A DNA stretch of 64,000 nt from Xenorhabdus japonica (GCF_900115195.1 NZ_FOVO01000014.1:18420-82419); one strand, 5' to 3'; positions 17,329 through 25,160 are shown, numbered from the stretch's first letter. Notes: generated by a model not told the origin, from the letters alone. A program made the numbers and translations.

Positions 17329-17592
17329 ATGGATAAATACAGCCACGCTACTTATGCCTGCGCTAGTACTACTGCCATTTTTTCCGGTCTCTCTTTATAT
17401 GAGTGGAGTTTTCTGCTCGGTGCGTTCGCCAGCATTTCTCTCGGTATCTTGACCTATCTTCTTAACCGCCGGGAGCAGATGAAACGAACCCTAATCTTGA
17501 AAAAAATCCTGGAAAATCTGGAACTAGAGCCTGCGTCAAAATCGGCCAAGATTGTCAGTGAGCTGATCAATCAAGCGCCGAAAGAACTGTAG
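17329..17592 (+). CDS. Phage holin (HP1-type)
   Basis: An 87-residue protein with two hydrophobic segments (about residues 8-20 and 24-45: FLLGAFASISLGILTYLL), a basic NRREQMKR stretch and a soluble C-terminal tail. Size, topology and position directly after X agree with a holin of the HP1/P2-like group. The holin permeabilises the inner membrane for lysis. The endolysin gene that should follow it is missing. Confidence 0.75.
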   Translation: MDKYSHATYACASTTAIFSGLSLYEWSFLLGAFASISLGILTYLLNRREQMKRTLILKKILENLELEPASKSAKIVSELINQAPKEL

Positions 17593-17665
17593 TTCTCAGG
17601 GATAGCTAGCATTCAGGGATAAACAATATGCAGTAGGTTGAACTGGTTTGTTGGGGATTTGAACG

Positions 17666-18169
17666 ATGAAAAAAATGCCTTTAATTGTGTGTTTGGTCAT
17701 TGGCGGAAGCCTTGGCTGGTGGGGACATCGTTCTCTGTCTCTCAATGAAGTGGCAAATTTGAAACAGCAACAGGCTGCACAGCTTGTTGCCATCAATCAA
17801 AATATACGTTCAGAAACGTTGGCAGCTATTGAACAAATGAAAGAGGCACAAAGCCGGGCTGCGCAATTAGATGAATATTATTCAGGAAAGTTAGCTTATG
17901 CTGCTGAAGAAAATGCGGCTTTACGTGCTGACATTGCTGCTGATCATCGGCGGGTGCAAATCGCCGCCGCCAATCTTGCTACCTGTCAGCTCACCCAAAA
18001 CCGAGATACCAGCGCCCGCAGCGTGGGCAATGGAACCCAAGTCGAACTCACTGCAAAAGCTGGACGCGCTATTTACGATATCCGAGCCGGAATTATCAGT
18101 GACCAAGCCAAATTAGACTATTTGCAACAGTATGTACGTGATGTTGTTCGGCAGTGTAAACCAGAATAA
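17666..18169 (+). CDS. Rz: i-spanin (Rz-like)
   Basis: A 167-residue type II membrane protein. A short N terminus is followed by one membrane segment (residues 4-19, MPLIVCLVIGGSLGWW) and a long periplasmic alpha-helical region with coiled-coil character (residues 25-115). This is the Rz architecture, the inner-membrane half of the spanin that fuses inner and outer membranes in the last step of lysis. An Rz1 frame is nested inside it. A terminator follows 45 bases after the stop. Confidence 0.85.
   Translation: MKKMPLIVCLVIGGSLGWWGHRSLSLNEVANLKQQQAAQLVAINQNIRSETLAAIEQMKEAQSRAAQLDEYYSGKLAYAAEENAALRADIAADHRRVQIAAANLATCQLTQNRDTSARSVGNGTQVELTAKAGRAIYDIRAGIISDQAKLDYLQQYVRDVVRQCKPE
17898..18116 (+). 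CDS. Rz1: o-spanin lipoprotein (Rz1-like), nested in Rz
   Basis: In the +1 frame inside Rz, a 72-residue frame has a basic start (MLLKKMR), a hydrophobic stretch and a lipobox LIIGGC with the lipidated Cys at residue 20. A proline-rich segment KSPPPILLPVSSP follows, typical of Rz1. AGGAAAG lies 7 bases before the ATG. A fully embedded Rz1 is the lambda arrangement. The product would sit in the outer membrane and pair with Rz. Confidence 0.85.
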   Translation: MLLKKMRLYVLTLLLIIGGCKSPPPILLPVSSPKTEIPAPAAWAMEPKSNSLQKLDALFTISEPELSVTKPN

Positions 18170-18213
18170 TCGCATCTCATTGCAATACCGTTCAGCATCA
18201 TTCAAGAAATCAT

Positions 18214-18249
18214 AAAAAGCCTTCTTTCACTCCGGAGAAGGCTTTTTTT
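18214..18249 (+). terminator. Strong rho-independent terminator after the lysis genes
   Basis: AAAAGCCTTCT pairs with AGAAGGCTTTT around a 10-base loop and is followed by a run of seven T. It separates the X-holin-spanin transcript from the baseplate genes. In P2 one late transcript continues through R and S here; those genes are missing. Confidence 0.85.
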
Positions 18250-18290
18250 ATCTTAATATTATTGATTTAAAAGGATTTTATTTCTGGATT

Positions 18291-18308
18291 TGTATGTTGT
18301 TTCTTACA
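18291..18308 (+). promoter_or_regulatory. Ogr/Delta activator box for the V late promoter
   Basis: TGT-N12-ACA is present 73-90 bases before gene V. P2 also has a late promoter directly before V. This second intact box, together with the box before X and the ogr-like gene, suggests both remaining late operons can still respond to an Ogr/Delta activator. Confidence 0.75.
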
Positions 18309-18380
18309 ACCTCAGTTTAATGTCCAGCCTGCTTTTTCATGGCATTCTTGCTTCATGAACACACAACTGACTTTTACGCC

Positions 18381-19130
18381 ATGAACACACAACTTACCGA
18401 AATAATGCGTTTATTGCGAAACATTATCCGAATAGGAGTTGTTTCCGAAGTAGATACCACAAGAGGTATGTGTCGGGTTGCGACAGGTGATCTGAAAACC
18501 GACTGGATACAGTGGCTGACATCCAGAGCGGGGAATTCCCGCACATGGTGGGCACCCAGTGCTGGTGAACAGGTTTTATTACTGTCTATAGGCGGAGAGC
18601 TGACCACCGCCTTTGTATTGCCAGCGATTTTTTCAAATGGACGTCCGGCACCATCAATCTCTCCTCAAGCAACGCATATTGAGTTTCCGGATGGTGCAGT
18701 GATGGAGTATGAGCCGCAATTAGGAGCATTGACTGTTAAAGGCATTAAAACTGCAAAAATTGAAGCTTCGGATTCCATTGAGATGACTGCGATGGATATC
18801 AAATTAAATGCTTATAAAGAGATCGGATTAAAGGCTGGTATGGAGATCGGATTAAAGGCTGGAAACGAGATCAAGTCGGAGGCTGGAAACAAGGTTGAAT
18901 TAAAGGCTGGAAACGAGATTGGATTAGAGGCTGTAAAAGAAGTCAAGTTATCTTCTGAGAACGAAATCAAAATTGAGGCGCATAAGCTTGAACTGAAAGG
19001 GGAGGAAGGAGAAATGCACGGCAAGATTAAACATTCTGGAGGCACATTCACTTCCAACGGCATAACTGTGGATTCCCATAAACACTCCGGTGTTCAATCA
19101 GGCGGTGCAACCTCTGGAGGTCCAATATGA
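18381..19130 (+). CDS. V: P2-type baseplate spike protein V with octapeptide expansion
   Basis: gpV is the trimeric membrane-piercing spike at the tail tip. From the ATG at 18381 it is 249 residues, against about 211 in P2. Residues 1-120 match P2 V closely (LRNIIRIG, WLTSRAGNSRTWWAPS, FPDGAVMEYEP). Residues 147-210 are eight units of an 8-residue repeat of the type EIGLKAGN, which would lengthen the beta-helix shaft. The end carries the iron-binding HKHSG motif region. A 26-base duplication around the start creates a short decoy ORF at 18355. An in-frame ATG at 18339 lacks a Shine-Dalgarno. Confidence 0.9.
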   Translation: MNTQLTEIMRLLRNIIRIGVVSEVDTTRGMCRVATGDLKTDWIQWLTSRAGNSRTWWAPSAGEQVLLLSIGGELTTAFVLPAIFSNGRPAPSISPQATHIEFPDGAVMEYEPQLGALTVKGIKTAKIEASDSIEMTAMDIKLNAYKEIGLKAGMEIGLKAGNEIKSEAGNKVELKAGNEIGLEAVKEVKLSSENEIKIEAHKLELKGEEGEMHGKIKHSGGTFTSNGITVDSHKHSGVQSGGATSGGPI

Positions 19131-19468
19131 TGTATTTGGGAATGAATCGGTACACAGGCCGAGAGTTGACAGATTTAGCACATGTCAGGCAATCCGTCAG
19201 CGATATTTTATTAACTCCTGTGGGAAGCCGTATTGCACGTCGTACTTATGGTTCTTTACTGCCTGAACTTATAGATTGGCCGCAAAATCCGGCAATTAGG
19301 CTTCAGGTTATGGCAGCCAGTTATACCGCAATCAGCCGTTGGGAGCCGCGGGTAACATTGACGTCAATTACGATGGAAACCCTACAGGATGGCAAAATGG
19401 TGGTGGATATTACGGGTACTTATGAGCAATCTGCCAAAGAATTTTCACTTTCTATTCCGGTGAGGTAA
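19127..19468 (+). CDS. W: P2-type baseplate protein W (gp25-like)
   Basis: The 113-residue gpW is the baseplate wedge component homologous to T4 gp25. The sequence shows the core motif LLTPVGSRIARRTYGSLLPELID in parts (residues 28-50), with the EPR-type patch WEPRVTL near residue 82. It overlaps V by 4 bases and has GGAGG upstream. Length and order V-W-J agree with P2. Confidence 0.93.
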   Translation: MMYLGMNRYTGRELTDLAHVRQSVSDILLTPVGSRIARRTYGSLLPELIDWPQNPAIRLQVMAASYTAISRWEPRVTLTSITMETLQDGKMVVDITGTYEQSAKEFSLSIPVR

Positions 19469-19471
19469 GTC

Positions 19472-20380
19472 ATGTCAACCATCGATTTAAGTCAGTTGCC
19501 ACCCCCAAATGTGGTTGAGCCACTGGATTATGAACAACTGCTGGAAGAGCGTAAAAAAGGGTTGATATCGCTCTATCCAGACGATCAGCAAGATGCCATT
19601 GCTCGCACTTTGCAACTGGAATCCGAACCTTTGGTCAAGTTGCTGGAAGAGAACGTTTATCGCGAATTGCTCTTGCGTCAACGGGTTAACGAAGCTGCTC
19701 GGGCGGTAATGGTGGCCTATTCAACAGGCAGCGATTTGGATCAGCTGGGTGCAAACAACAACGTATCCCGCATGGTTCTGATTCCTGCGGATAACTCCAC
19801 CGTACCACCGACCCCTGCGGTGATGGAATCTGACAACGACTATCGTGTTCGCATTCCACAGGCCTTTGAAGGCCTGAGCGTTGCCGGCTCGGTTGGTGCG
19901 TATGAATATCATGCCCGCAGTGCGGATGGCCGTGTCGCTGATGCCTCGGCAATCAGCCCGTCGCCGGCTAACGTCACCGTGACTATTATGTCGAGAGAAG
20001 ACAAGGGCGTAGCTTCTAAAGAGCTGCTGGAAATCGTCGAAAAAGCGCTGAACGACGAAAACGTGCGTCCGGTGGCGGATCGCTTGAAAGTTCAGTCGGC
20101 CAGCATTGTGGAATATGAAATTGATGCAGTGTTGTACATCTTCCCGACACCAGAGTCAGAGCCCATTCACAAAGCGGCAGAGCAGAAGCTGAAACACTAT
20201 GTCGAAACACAGCATCGCCTGGGCCGTGATATTCGTTTGTCAGCGATTTATGCCGCATTGCATGTGGAAGGTGTCCAGCGCGTGGAACTGAAAGCACCGT
20301 TGAAAGACGTGGTGCTGGATAAAACCCAGGCATCTTATTGCACCAAAACCAGCCTGACGATGGGAGGCTCGGATGAGTGA
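19472..20380 (+). CDS. J: P2-type baseplate protein J
   Basis: gpJ (302 residues, the P2 length) forms the outer baseplate wedge. Recognisable stretches are STIDLSQLPPPNVVEPLDYE at the start, LLRQRVNEAARAVMVAYS near residue 66, and SDNDYRVRIPQAFEGLSVAGS near residue 115. From about 19700 the base composition becomes more GC-rich than V and W, a hint of mosaic exchange. The end overlaps I by 8 bases. Confidence 0.93.
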   Translation: MSTIDLSQLPPPNVVEPLDYEQLLEERKKGLISLYPDDQQDAIARTLQLESEPLVKLLEENVYRELLLRQRVNEAARAVMVAYSTGSDLDQLGANNNVSRMVLIPADNSTVPPTPAVMESDNDYRVRIPQAFEGLSVAGSVGAYEYHARSADGRVADASAISPSPANVTVTIMSREDKGVASKELLEIVEKALNDENVRPVADRLKVQSASIVEYEIDAVLYIFPTPESEPIHKAAEQKLKHYVETQHRLGRDIRLSAIYAALHVEGVQRVELKAPLKDVVLDKTQASYCTKTSLTMGGSDE

Positions 20381-20981
20381 TCGCCTTTTACCAATGGGTT
20401 CGACCCAGCTGGAAATTGCGGCGGCCAAAGCCTGCGCGGAATTGCAGAAGATCAAAGTGCCGCTACGTGAACTGTGGAACCCAGACACCTGTCCGGCATC
20501 ACTGCTGCCTTATCTGGCATGGGCATGGTCAGTCGATCGTTGGGACGAGAACTGGCCTGAGAGTACCAAGAGGAAGGTAATCAAAAGCTCGCTATTCCTG
20601 CACAAACACAAAGGAACAATCGGAGCAATTCGACGGGTTGTTGAGCCATTGGGTTATCTCATCCGTGTAAAAGAGTGGTGGCAAACCAACGATGTACCGG
20701 GCACCTTCCGGCTGGATATTGGTGTGCTGGATAGCGGTATCACCCATGAAATGTTCGAAGAACTGGAAAACCTGATTTTTGATGCCAAGCCAGTCAGTCG
20801 GCATTTGATTGGGTTGGACATCAATCTGGATACACGTGGTAAATATCACTACTCGGCGGTGACTTACAGTGGTGATGAATTGACAGTTTACCCTTATCTC
20901 CCGGAACAAGTAACAGTATCCGGATTGGAAGTTGTGGGGGTGGGCGTACATATTATTGATGACATGAGGATTAGAGCATGA
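20373..20981 (+). CDS. I: P2-type tail protein I
   Basis: gpI (202 residues) completes the baseplate wedge next to the fibre. Motifs seen are LPYLAWAWSVDRWDENWPE near residue 46, HKHKGTIGAIRRVVEPLG near residue 79 and DIGVLDSG near residue 113, which match the P2 I family. It overlaps J by 8 bases and H by 4 bases, so V-W-J-I-H form one coupled operon. Confidence 0.93.
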   Translation: MSDRLLPMGSTQLEIAAAKACAELQKIKVPLRELWNPDTCPASLLPYLAWAWSVDRWDENWPESTKRKVIKSSLFLHKHKGTIGAIRRVVEPLGYLIRVKEWWQTNDVPGTFRLDIGVLDSGITHEMFEELENLIFDAKPVSRHLIGLDINLDTRGKYHYSAVTYSGDELTVYPYLPEQVTVSGLEVVGVGVHIIDDMRIRA

Positions 20982-22090
20982 GTACTAAATATTTTGCGCT
21001 GTTGACGCAGCTAGGTGCAGAGAAATTGGCGAATGCCACGGCATTGGGGACTAAAATTGAAATTACCCATATGGCCGTCGGTGATGGTGATGGCAAGTTG
21101 CCGACACCGGACACCAAACAAACCAAACTGATTAATGAAAAACGTCGTGCGGCGATTAACACGCTGAGCATTGATCCTAAAAACACCAACCAGATCATTG
21201 CAGAGCAGGTTATTCCTGAAAACGAAGGCGGCTGGTGGATCCGTGAAATCGGCCTGTTTGACAAAGACGGCATTTTGATTGCCGTGGGTAACTGCGCGGA
21301 AACCTACAAACCCCAATTGCAGGAAGGTTCCGGCCGGACTCAGACTATTCGCATGATTTTGATTGTCAGTAGCGCTAACGCGGTGACATTGAAAGTTGAC
21401 CCATCTGTGATTCTGGCAACACGTGAATATGTTGATGATTCCATTCAGAAACACGCGAACAGTCGTAACCATCCTGATGCAACGCTGAAAGAGAAGGGAT
21501 TTGTGATCCTGAGCAGCGCAGTGAACAGTAATAGCGAAACTCATGCAGCAACATCAAAAGCGGTAAAAGAGGCTAACGATAATGCTAATACCCGTCTAGA
21601 GAAAAGCAAGAATGGCGCAGATATTCCAGACAAAAATGAGTTTGTGAAAAACCTCGGTTTGCTGGAAGGTTCAACTTTACCGGTTGGTGTGCCTGTTCCG
21701 TGGCCGTCAGAAATTCCACCGGAAGGTTGGTTTCAATGCAACGGTGACTTATTTGATAGAGAAAAATACCCGAAACTGGCTCTTGCCTATCCATCAGGTA
21801 GATTACCGGATTTGAGGGGGGAATTTATTCGTGGTTGGAGTGATGGAAGAGATGTTGATGTTGGGCGAACTCTTCTTTCATCACAAAATGATTTACTTAA
21901 GGCGCATGATCATTTTTTTAGTCAAACATGGGGGGCAACGGGATTTGACAAAACAAGTGGGGGGTACCTTGTTGGTGCGGATGTAGGTGGTTCTGTGACC
22001 AATGCGAGGTCTATCCCAACTAATTCTTTCGGGGGCATCGAAACTCGCCCACGTAACATTGCATTTAACTACATTGTGAGGGCTGTATAG
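20978..22090 (+). CDS. H: Tail fibre protein H (current orientation)
   Basis: A 370-residue fibre, short compared with 669 residues in P2. Residues 1-150 match the N-terminal P2 H fibre domain that docks on the baseplate (GDGDGKLPTPD, GGWWIREIGLFD). Residues 150-220 are a linker. At residues 222-230 (KNLGLLEGS) the coding DNA contains a gix-like recombination site. Beyond it is a tail-collar domain (VPWPSEIPPEGWFQCNG, GRLPDLRGEFIRGW) and a receptor-binding tip. The tip portion lies in a segment flanked by inverted crossover sites, so it is probably exchangeable by inversion. Confidence 0.9.
   Translation: MSTKYFALLTQLGAEKLANATALGTKIEITHMAVGDGDGKLPTPDTKQTKLINEKRRAAINTLSIDPKNTNQIIAEQVIPENEGGWWIREIGLFDKDGILIAVGNCAETYKPQLQEGSGRTQTIRMILIVSSANAVTLKVDPSVILATREYVDDSIQKHANSRNHPDATLKEKGFVILSSAVNSNSETHAATSKAVKEANDNANTRLEKSKNGADIPDKNEFVKNLGLLEGSTLPVGVPVPWPSEIPPEGWFQCNGDLFDREKYPKLALAYPSGRLPDLRGEFIRGWSDGRDVDVGRTLLSSQNDLLKAHDHFFSQTWGATGFDKTSGGYLVGADVGGSVTNARSIPTNSFGGIETRPRNIAFNYIVRAV
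21642..21667. promoter_or_regulatory. Left gix/cix-like crossover site inside fibre gene H
   Basis: Read on the minus strand, the 26-base site begins TTCC and holds the core AAACCGAGGTTTT. It agrees with the Gin/Cin-family crossover consensus at positions 1-4 and 8-20. In Mu, P1 and e14 such sites sit inside the fibre gene at the same kind of Asn-Leu-Gly-Leu codons seen here. It is in inverted orientation to the site at 23562. Confidence 0.75.
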
Positions 22091-22694
22091 TGACTAAAGC
22101 AGAATTGAATAGCGAATTCATAATTCATCGCAATGGTGGCCGATAATATCACAGTGTTCAATTACAATGGTGAATCGCGTGAATATCTTTCTTCCTCTGT
22201 GGAGTTATTACCTGTCGGTGTTGGCAATTCCTGCACACTCTTGTGTTGATAAGCCAGGTGAAAACAAGGAGGGTTATGCGATTTGCCGTTCGAAGGATCT
22301 GTTAAGCTGGGAGTACGTTATTGATCACCGGGGTGAAACGGTGTATGACATTGAAACGGGTGAAACTTGGGTGATTACAGCTCTCAGCGATTATCCATTA
22401 GGCACAACCCCAAATGCACCCGCTACACAATTCGATAAATGGGATGGTAAGCGGTGGGTGACAGATAATCAGGCACTAAAAGCGGACCATATCAGACGAG
22501 CGGAACAGCAAAAATCATCACTGCGACAACAGGCAGGCATTGCTATTGCCCTGCTACAGGATGCTGTTGACCTCGACATGGCAACCGACGAAGAGAAAGC
22601 TGCCCTCCTTGCGTGGAAGAAATACCGTGTCCTGCTCAACCGGGTTGATTGCTCGACCGCCCCCGATATCGCATGGCTTGAACAGCCAGAGTGA
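22090..22694 (+). pseudogene. G: Tail fibre assembly chaperone G, two frameshifts
   Basis: Fibre chaperone genes follow fibre genes in P2-like phages. A GTG overlapping the H stop opens MTKAELNSEF-like coding. A 7-base tandem insertion (ATTCATA before ATTCAT, 22116-22122) shifts the frame. Reading resumes as FIAMVADNITVFNYNGES in the second frame and is then lost at an extra A near 22225. The third frame carries IPAHSCVDKPGENKEGYAIC to the end, including FDKWDGKRWV. Restoring both changes gives a normal chaperone of about 200 residues. The gene is therefore broken unless these are sequencing errors. Confidence 0.8.
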
Positions 22695-22784
22695 TTACAG
22701 GGGCATAATGCCCCTGATTTTTGTATTAGTCGTGACTTGATCTGACAATTCCTAAAAAAGTGTATAACTAATTGTTATTTCTCA

Positions 22785-23587
22785 TTAGAAATCCCTGATT
22801 TCTTCTTGTAATTTCCTTTGTTTTTGGTTCCAAATAGAATCTTCTGGCATTTGAACACGAACATCCAAGCGGCAACAATCAGGAATATCACAAGGCTCTC
22901 CATCAGTATAATAAACCTTCTTATCTTCAATAATCTCTTTTATTCGCCAATTCTGAAACCGTTCAGGCAAATGTGAATACTGACGGTGGAAAGTTTCAAT
23001 CATGATAGAACCATCTATTTTTACTTTGTCATCAATGTAAACCAGTTCCAGCCCATTATTATTTGTTGGTGATGAGATACCTCCGTGTACACCCCATGCA
23101 CTGTCAGAATTATAGCCTAGTACACCAGAAATTTGATAATGGCCAATACCAGATTTAGTAACAATAGCACCTTCTGATTCGTTATTAACTATGAACTTAC
23201 CATCAGGGTATATTTCTATTATCGGGGAAGATACTCTGAGACGTCCAGCAACATCTGGTTTAGCATTCCCTTCATGATAGACTTTATGTCCTCTGACTCG
23301 AAGATTGTCAGATTTAAGGCTCATCCATTCAGTTGTACCTCTTCTAGAGAGGCTATGCTGCCATTTGAAATATTCATTACCATTATCCCCTGTTCTAAAC
23401 CACATGTAGGAGTCTGTATCGCCGTCTCCTGTGTTTTTAAAACCAATAGCGGCCATATCAGTATTTCTATGCCAAGCTATTTCAGTGTCAGTCGAAATAG
23501 TGATATTCCCTGTCACCTCGCCCCCACTACGTTGCAAGGCACCAGCCGCTAATTTTTGGGTTTCCGCTAAACCGACGTTAGAAAACA
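22785..23587 (-). CDS. Silent alternative tail-fibre C-terminal segment
   Basis: On the minus strand, about 260 codons encode a fibre end: ALQRSGGEVTGNITIS, then a domain with GDGDTDSYMWFRTGDNGNEYFKW (by ends) and the common VRGHKVYHEGNAKP. The true segment begins at the crossover site codons Asn-Val-Gly-Leu; the frame upstream of that is antisense to gpD. It has no start codon or promoter of its own. If 21642-23587 were inverted, it would fuse in frame to the first about 225 residues of H. This is the layout of the Mu G segment. It lacks a chaperone gene of its own in the 90 bases after its stop. Confidence 0.75.
23562..23587. promoter_or_regulatory. Right gix/cix-like crossover site, hybrid with gpD
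   Basis: The left half (TTCCGCTAAACCGA) fits the crossover consensus; the right half after the central dinucleotide does not. The right half is instead gpD coding sequence (Thr-Leu-Glu-Asn). Reading frames are the same as at the left site (AAC-xTC-GGT-TTx), so inversion would keep the frame. The hybrid suggests that a crossover at the core joined the fibre segment to gpD. Confidence 0.65.
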
Positions 23588-24372
23588 TTGTGAGCACGAT
23601 TGCCACGAGAAACCAACTGAAATTTAAAATCAGTGAGGAATTAAAAGGCATCTCCATGCACATCGATCAGACTAACGAATCTGACGTGAGTTTCCTGACT
23701 CGTATAGCAAAACAAGAAGGGGCAATTGCTTCCGTCAAAAATGGTGAGTTGTTGTTTGTTCGACAAGGACAAAATAAAACGGCGAGTGGTCAGGATATTC
23801 CGCCTGTGCTGATTATTCGTCAATCTGGGGATAATCACCGTTTCTCTTTGTCTGATCGTGAAGCCTATACCAGCGTCGTTGCTCAGTGGCAGGATACTCG
23901 CATAGCCATTAAACAGACGGTTAAATTGAAACGGGCAGAGTCAAAGAGCGGAAAAGTTGAAATTATCGTCGAATATAGAAGCAGCGAGAGTAAATCATTA
24001 GGTAAGAATGCTTATCAAAAAGACAAAAATAAAACAACAACGGCACAGCAAGAATCTGCAAGTTATTTGACCGGCACTCAGGAGAATGTTCTGACGCTTT
24101 CCCGCGTTTATTCTAATAAGGAAAATGCAGAGCGTGCCGCCAAAGCTGTTTGGGAAAAAATGCAGCGGGGGGCAGCGCAGTTTTCTATCACATTGGCGAA
24201 AGGATGTGCAGATATCTACCCTGAAACACCCATCCAGCTAAAGGATTTTAAACCAGAGATTGATGGAACTCATTGGACATTGGTGAAAGTAACTCACAAT
24301 CTTAACGACAGTGGCTTTACGACATCATTGGATCTCGAAATTAAGATTGATGATGTCGAAATAAAATATTGA
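23575..24372 (+). pseudogene. D: Tail protein gpD, N-terminally truncated
   Basis: gpD forms the hub of the P2 baseplate. Homology starts abruptly at 23575 with TLENIVSTIATRNQLKF, which corresponds to about residue 125 of P2 gpD. It runs to the normal C terminus (VTHNLNDSGFTTSLDLEIKIDDVE). The N-terminal third is missing and replaced by the inverted fibre segment, so there is no authentic start. The genes between fibre and D in P2 (sheath FI, tube FII, E, E', tape measure T, U) are also gone. Confidence 0.85.
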
Positions 24373-24387
24373 TCTCAATATGAGATC
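24371..24387. promoter_or_regulatory. Palindrome before the ogr-like gene
   Basis: GATCTCA-ATA-TGAGATC is a perfect 7+3+7 palindrome overlapping the gpD stop. It shares the half-site ATGAGATCTTTG with the candidate operator at 15716-15727. It may be a repressor site controlling ogr, or a weak hairpin after D. Confidence 0.4.
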
Positions 24388-24441
24388 TTTGGTATATTGT
24401 TCACCAGACGAGACAGTGTTATTTCAAGAAAGGTGAACGAT

Positions 24442-24678
24442 ATGATTAAGTGTCCTCTGTGTGGTCAGTCAGCGCATACTCGTAGTAGCTTTGAACATTC
24501 AAGCCAAACAAAGGAGCGCTATAACCAATGTCAGAACATCAATTGTGGAGCAACGTTTGTTAGCCATGAAACCTTTGTACGTTTCATCTCTAAGCCAGGT
24601 GAAGTCCAGAATGTTACGCCACATCCAAAGGCAAAAACCAAGAGACAACCTCGCCAGAAAGTGGCTACCGTGCAGTAA
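24442..24678 (+). CDS. ogr: Ogr/Delta-family zinc-finger late activator
   Basis: The 78-residue product starts MIKCPLCGQSAHTR and keeps the Cys-X2-Cys ... Cys-X4-Cys zinc pattern (CPLC, CQNINC), KERYNQCQNINCGATFV and SKPGEVQNVTPHP, which align closely with P2 Ogr. Ogr activates the late promoters by contacting the RNA polymerase alpha subunit. ATG 24442 with GAAAGG upstream is preferred over a longer in-frame start. It is the last gene before the right end, as in P2. Confidence 0.93.
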   Translation: MIKCPLCGQSAHTRSSFEHSSQTKERYNQCQNINCGATFVSHETFVRFISKPGEVQNVTPHPKAKTKRQPRQKVATVQ

Positions 24679-24723
24679 TTAATGTAAAAACATAAATAAC
24701 AAAAAACCATTGCTCCAGTTTTT

Positions 24724-24747
24724 GCCACCATTATGGTGGCTTTTTTG
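24724..24747 (+). terminator. Rho-independent terminator after ogr
   Basis: GCCACCATTATGGTGGC forms a compact stem followed by six T. It ends the ogr transcript and lies at or just inside the right end of the P2-like remnant. A second hairpin (CGCCTACTT/AAGTAGGCG, 24794-24813) follows without a U-tract. Confidence 0.85.
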
Positions 24748-24831
24748 TGGATATTGAATTGAATTAAGTTCTCTTGTCGAGAACTTCGTTAACGCCTACT
24801 TGAAAGTAGGCGTCAAAATCATTTGATGGGG

Positions 24832-25056
24832 TTATTTTTGATTATGAAATTCTTCTTGCAAAATCCTTTGCATTTCATCTTTGATGTGTAGTTTTTCTTT
24901 TTTTAAACGTACAACTTTATCACTGTAGCCCGCTCCATTTGGGCCTTCAAGTTGGGTTATCTCGTGGTCAAGTCGGTTATGTTTTTCAAACAGGGATTGG
25001 AAACGGGGATGAGATTCTTTCAGGTTGGATACTAAATCACGATATTCTAGAAACAT
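24832..25056 (-). CDS. YdcH-family (DUF465) small coiled-coil protein
   Basis: A 74-residue, highly charged helical protein: FLEYRDLVSNLKESHPRFQ, then HNRLDHEITQLEG and KKEKLHIKDEMQRIL. These are the marks of the DUF465/YdcH family, whose role is unknown; some members occur with phages, some with host genes. A Shine-Dalgarno (GGAGGTCTC) precedes the ATG. It points towards the end of the P2-like remnant and is probably the first host gene outside it. Confidence 0.8.
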   Translation of the reverse strand: MFLEYRDLVSNLKESHPRFQSLFEKHNRLDHEITQLEGPNGAGYSDKVVRLKKEKLHIKDEMQRILQEEFHNQK

Positions 25057-25135
25057 GAGACCTCCTATACGAAATTTATCGCCACACCTAATAAGTGTAG
25101 CAGCCCATTGTAATATCAGACTTGAGATATATCAC

Positions 25136-25160
25136 ATAAAAAAGAACTGGTAACACCAGT
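25136..25160 (-). terminator. Minus-strand hairpin with U-tract, no gene attached
   Basis: GAACTGGT/ACCAGTTC with a 3-base loop is followed on the minus strand by TTTTTTA. No minus-strand gene lies between it and ecotin at 25325, so it either ends a small unannotated transcript or catches read-through. Confidence 0.45.
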
